Of a stretch of DNA of 64,000 nt, positions 61,878 to 64,000 are shown piece by piece. The position numbers and the translations under genes were made by a program. The DNA is from JAKAAZ01 sp963817855. Its GTDB lineage: Bacteria > Acidobacteriota > Terriglobia > Terriglobales > Acidobacteriaceae. The first letter of the stretch is position 1. The number at the start of each line of letters is the position of its first letter. Below the pieces are notes generated by a model. The model was not told the origin of the DNA. It ran no database searches and saw only the letters and a list, made by a program, of their open reading frames with translations. The stretch covers positions 2,232,001 through 2,296,000 of the forward strand of contig CAWFQA010000001.1 in assembly GCA_963817855.1 (NCBI GenBank). Reading direction: 5' to 3'.

Positions 61878-62825
61878 ATGCGCCTGGTCTTTTGTGGGAC
61901 ACCGCAATTCGCTGTTCCTACCCTGAATGCTGTATTGCGGGCAGGCCATCGCGTAGAACTGGTGTTGTCACAACCGGACCGCGCCAGCGGCCGCGGCATG
62001 CAAGTTCAAATTTCCCCGGTGAAGCGCTATGCGGAGCAGCACGGTCTGACGCTCGCGCAACCCGAAAAAATTCGCAACAATCCTGAATTGCAGGAACGGC
62101 TGTGTGCCTTGTCTCCGGATGCGATTGTCATTGTGGCGTATGGTCGCCTGATCCCACCGTGGATGTTGGCGTTGCCAAAGCACGGCAATTTGAATATTCA
62201 TGCGTCGCTGCTGCCAAAGTATCGCGGAGCCGCGCCCATCCAATGGGCCATTGCGAACGGAGAGACGGAAACGGGTGTGACCACGATGCGCATCGATGAA
62301 GGTCTGGACACCGGCGATATTTTGTTGCAAGAGCGGGTGCTGATTTTGCCGAAGCAAACTGCGGTGGAACTTTCCCCGGATATGGCCGAAGTCGGCGCAG
62401 AGCTGATGGTGCGCACTTTGACCGGACTGGAGCAAGGGACACTGAAGGCGACGCAACAGGATCATAGCCGCGCGACTCTGGCTCCAATTCTTCAGCGGGA
62501 AGATGGTCGCATCGATTGGAGTCGGACGGCACGGCAGACCTTCGACCGCTGGCGTGGGTTTCAACCCTGGCCGGGAGCGTTCACAAGTTTTCGGAGAAAG
62601 AAATTGATTCTTCATGCGATGAAGGTGGTCGCTGATGCGCCGGTGCCTGGCGTCACTCCTGGAACGCTGGTGCGGAAGGTAGGAAATCGATTGCTGGCCG
62701 CCTGCGGGGAGAGAACCTGGCTCGACCTGCTGGAATTGCAGATGGAAGGGAAACGGCGCATGCCTGTGGAGGCGTTCCTGAATGGACTTTCGCTTGCGGA
62801 TGGCGAGCAGCTGGATCTGCGATGA
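61878..62825 (+). CDS. fmt: Methionyl-tRNA formyltransferase
   Basis: Adds the formyl group to initiator Met-tRNA (EC 2.1.2.9). The 315-aa enzyme has RLVFCGTPQFAVPTLNAVL, the catalytic GNLNIHASLLPKYRGAAPIQ (Asn and His), GVTTMRIDEGLDTGDIL and the C-terminal domain with WRGFQPWPGAFT. I chose ATG 61878; the frame opens earlier at 61803, and GTG 61866 is another possibility since AGGAG lies close to it. It overlaps rsmB by four bases. Confidence 0.95.
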   Translation: MRLVFCGTPQFAVPTLNAVLRAGHRVELVLSQPDRASGRGMQVQISPVKRYAEQHGLTLAQPEKIRNNPELQERLCALSPDAIVIVAYGRLIPPWMLALPKHGNLNIHASLLPKYRGAAPIQWAIANGETETGVTTMRIDEGLDTGDILLQERVLILPKQTAVELSPDMAEVGAELMVRTLTGLEQGTLKATQQDHSRATLAPILQREDGRIDWSRTARQTFDRWRGFQPWPGAFTSFRRKKLILHAMKVVADAPVPGVTPGTLVRKVGNRLLAACGERTWLDLLELQMEGKRRMPVEAFLNGLSLADGEQLDLR

Positions 62826-64000
62826 CTGCGGCTCTGATCGCGCCGGCGCGGCGCGCAGCGTTCGACATTCTTCGAAAAGTAGGACGAGGCCGCGGCAACA
62901 GCGATACGCTGCTACATTCGCTGCAAGTAAATCAGCTGTCGGCGCAGGATCGCAATCTCTGCACGACCCTGGTGCTGGGCACGCTGCGCTGGCAACTTAT
63001 TCTTGATGCTGAGTGTCGGAAATTTCTGGCACGACCGGATCTGACGTTGCCGGACGATGCTCTCTTGTCGCTTCGCGTGGGTGCCTATCAACTCTTGTTT
63101 CTTGATCGCATTCCAACCCATGCTGCGCTCTTCGAGTCTGTCGAGTGGTGCAAGCATTCAGAAGGTGCGCGGCAGTCCGGGCTGGTGAATGCGGTCTTGC
63201 GTAAAGTGGCCGCTTTGCCGAAGACACGTGCCTTCGACGCGGAGCTAGCCTACCCACAATGGATGGTGGCGCGATGGGGGAAATTCTATGGCGCGGAGGC
63301 ATGCCGGAGGATTTGTGAGCAGGGTCAGATGGAGCCCGAGACTGCACTCCGGCTGCTGAATGGCGATGCTGATGAGGCCATGCGTTTGCAAGGTGCGGTG
63401 CTGCAGCCGGGCGCTTTCTTAGCCAAAGCGCGAAGAACCGTTGCGGCGGAAGCGACGGCGGTAAAGGAGTCGTTGGGAGCCACTGCGCACGCACAATTGC
63501 AGGATGAGGGATCGCAGCTGGTCGCGGAGCTCCTGGGGCGAGGATCGCGAATTCTCGATACGTGCGCGGCGCCCGGAGGTAAGACGGCAGTGTTGCTGCA
63601 GAATAATCCTCATGCGGAATTGCTGGCGTGCGATTTGCATCCCGCGCGTCTAGCGACCATGCGCAAGCGTCTCAGCGCGACCATGAATCTGGACCTGGTA
63701 GAGTTGCGCGTAGTGGATGCCGCGAAGCTGACCGGCGTGGGTCCATTCGACAAGATTTTGTGTGACGTTCCATGCACGGGAACGGGAACTCTGGCGCGAA
63801 ATCCGGAGATTCGTCATCGCCTGCAACCAGAAGAATTAGTGCGCCAAGCAGAGCGGCAGCGAAAGATTTTGTCTGCGGGTTTGCGCTTGCTGGCGCCGGG
63901 TGGACGGCTACTCTATTCCACTTGTTCGATGGAGCCGGAAGAGAATGCCGCAGTTGTCGAGGCGTGCTTGAGCTCGCCCAAAGATGCGAGAAATAATTGG
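62822..64000 (+). CDS. rsmB: 16S rRNA m5C967 methyltransferase, partial at window end
   Basis: Methylates C967 of 16S rRNA (EC 2.1.1.176). It starts ATG 62822, overlapping the fmt stop (ATGA), and stays open for 393 codons to the window edge, so the C-terminal end is missing. The N-terminal NusB-like helical domain (IAPARRAAFDILRKVGRG, LGTLRWQ, RVGAYQLLFLDRIPTHAA, GLVNAVLRKV) precedes the methyltransferase: SAM site LDTCAAPGGKTAVLLQ, the catalytic Cys region CDVPCTGTGTLARNPEI, and YSTCSMEPEENAAVV. This completes the def-fmt-rsmB cluster. Confidence 0.95.
   Translation, partial: MTAALIAPARRAAFDILRKVGRGRGNSDTLLHSLQVNQLSAQDRNLCTTLVLGTLRWQLILDAECRKFLARPDLTLPDDALLSLRVGAYQLLFLDRIPTHAALFESVEWCKHSEGARQSGLVNAVLRKVAALPKTRAFDAELAYPQWMVARWGKFYGAEACRRICEQGQMEPETALRLLNGDADEAMRLQGAVLQPGAFLAKARRTVAAEATAVKESLGATAHAQLQDEGSQLVAELLGRGSRILDTCAAPGGKTAVLLQNNPHAELLACDLHPARLATMRKRLSATMNLDLVELRVVDAAKLTGVGPFDKILCDVPCTGTGTLARNPEIRHRLQPEELVRQAERQRKILSAGLRLLAPGGRLLYSTCSMEPEENAAVVEACLSSPKDARNNW

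Overview
The window looks like a chromosomal segment of an Acidobacteriota bacterium (class Terriglobia, Koribacter- or Sulfotelmatobacter-like). This is inferred from the gene mix, the GC-rich coding sequence, GTG/TTG starts with clear Shine-Dalgarno (SD) sites, and many secreted proteins of unknown function among ordinary housekeeping genes. No sequence search was possible. There is no prophage, insertion sequence, CRISPR array or rRNA operon. Four tRNA genes are present (Asn-GTT, Ser-GGA, Arg-ACG, Gln-CTG), all with an encoded CCA.

Layout. 0-5 kb: the start of an oligopeptide-type ABC permease (cut by the window edge), then a surface-polysaccharide block (family 4 glycosyltransferase, NAD-dependent epimerase, GDP-L-fucose synthase), a secreted CAP-domain protein and an AhpD-like protein. 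5.4-8.2 kb: tRNA-Asn, then a three-gene minus-strand cassette of unknown function (86-aa membrane protein, CARDB/Ig-like protein, 408-aa membrane protein). 8.2-14.8 kb: a luciferase-like oxidoreductase, an S4-domain protein and the histidine-degradation genes hutF, hutU (frameshifted) and hutI. 14.8-20.5 kb: membrane and secreted unknowns, a type IB topoisomerase beside an ATP-dependent DNA ligase, and a probable Tat-exported DUF4185-like protein. 20.8-25.3 kb: an M29 aminopeptidase and a two-gene redox-signalling module (cNMP-domain histidine kinase overlapping a receiver/thioredoxin-reductase-like fusion). 25.5-29.6 kb: two tandem secreted beta-propeller paralogs, both frameshifted.

29.7-39.1 kb: a family 2 glycosyltransferase, quinone reductase, CpsB-like phosphatase, purQ, small membrane proteins, an acetyltransferase, a YebC regulator, a PagL-like lipid A deacylase and glutamate formimidoyltransferase. 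39.1-45 kb: bacterioferritin with a palindrome in its leader, a TlpA-like lipoprotein, an HpnB-like glycosyltransferase, and a pterin operon of two overlapping PTPS paralogs plus folE, followed by truB. 45-49 kb: the tesA / ybbA-ybbP arrangement known from E. coli. 49-64 kb: alpha/beta hydrolase, ubiX, purB with a glutaredoxin, a large membrane protein, a C-terminal processing protease, a SurA-like chaperone with an unusual basic tail, an OB/HD ribonuclease, an EVE protein, aroC, and the def-fmt-rsmB translation cluster, which runs off the window end.

Five genes (hutU, propellers A and B, the first PTPS gene, truB) are each broken by one single-base indel that a one-base correction repairs. 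Two of them are housekeeping genes, so sequencing or assembly error is more likely than real decay, and the broken frames should be read as intact proteins until reads are checked. The best candidates for something under-described are the three-gene cassette at 5.6-8.1 kb, the kinase/REC-reductase pair at 22-25 kb, and the second PTPS paralog that lacks the catalytic histidine.
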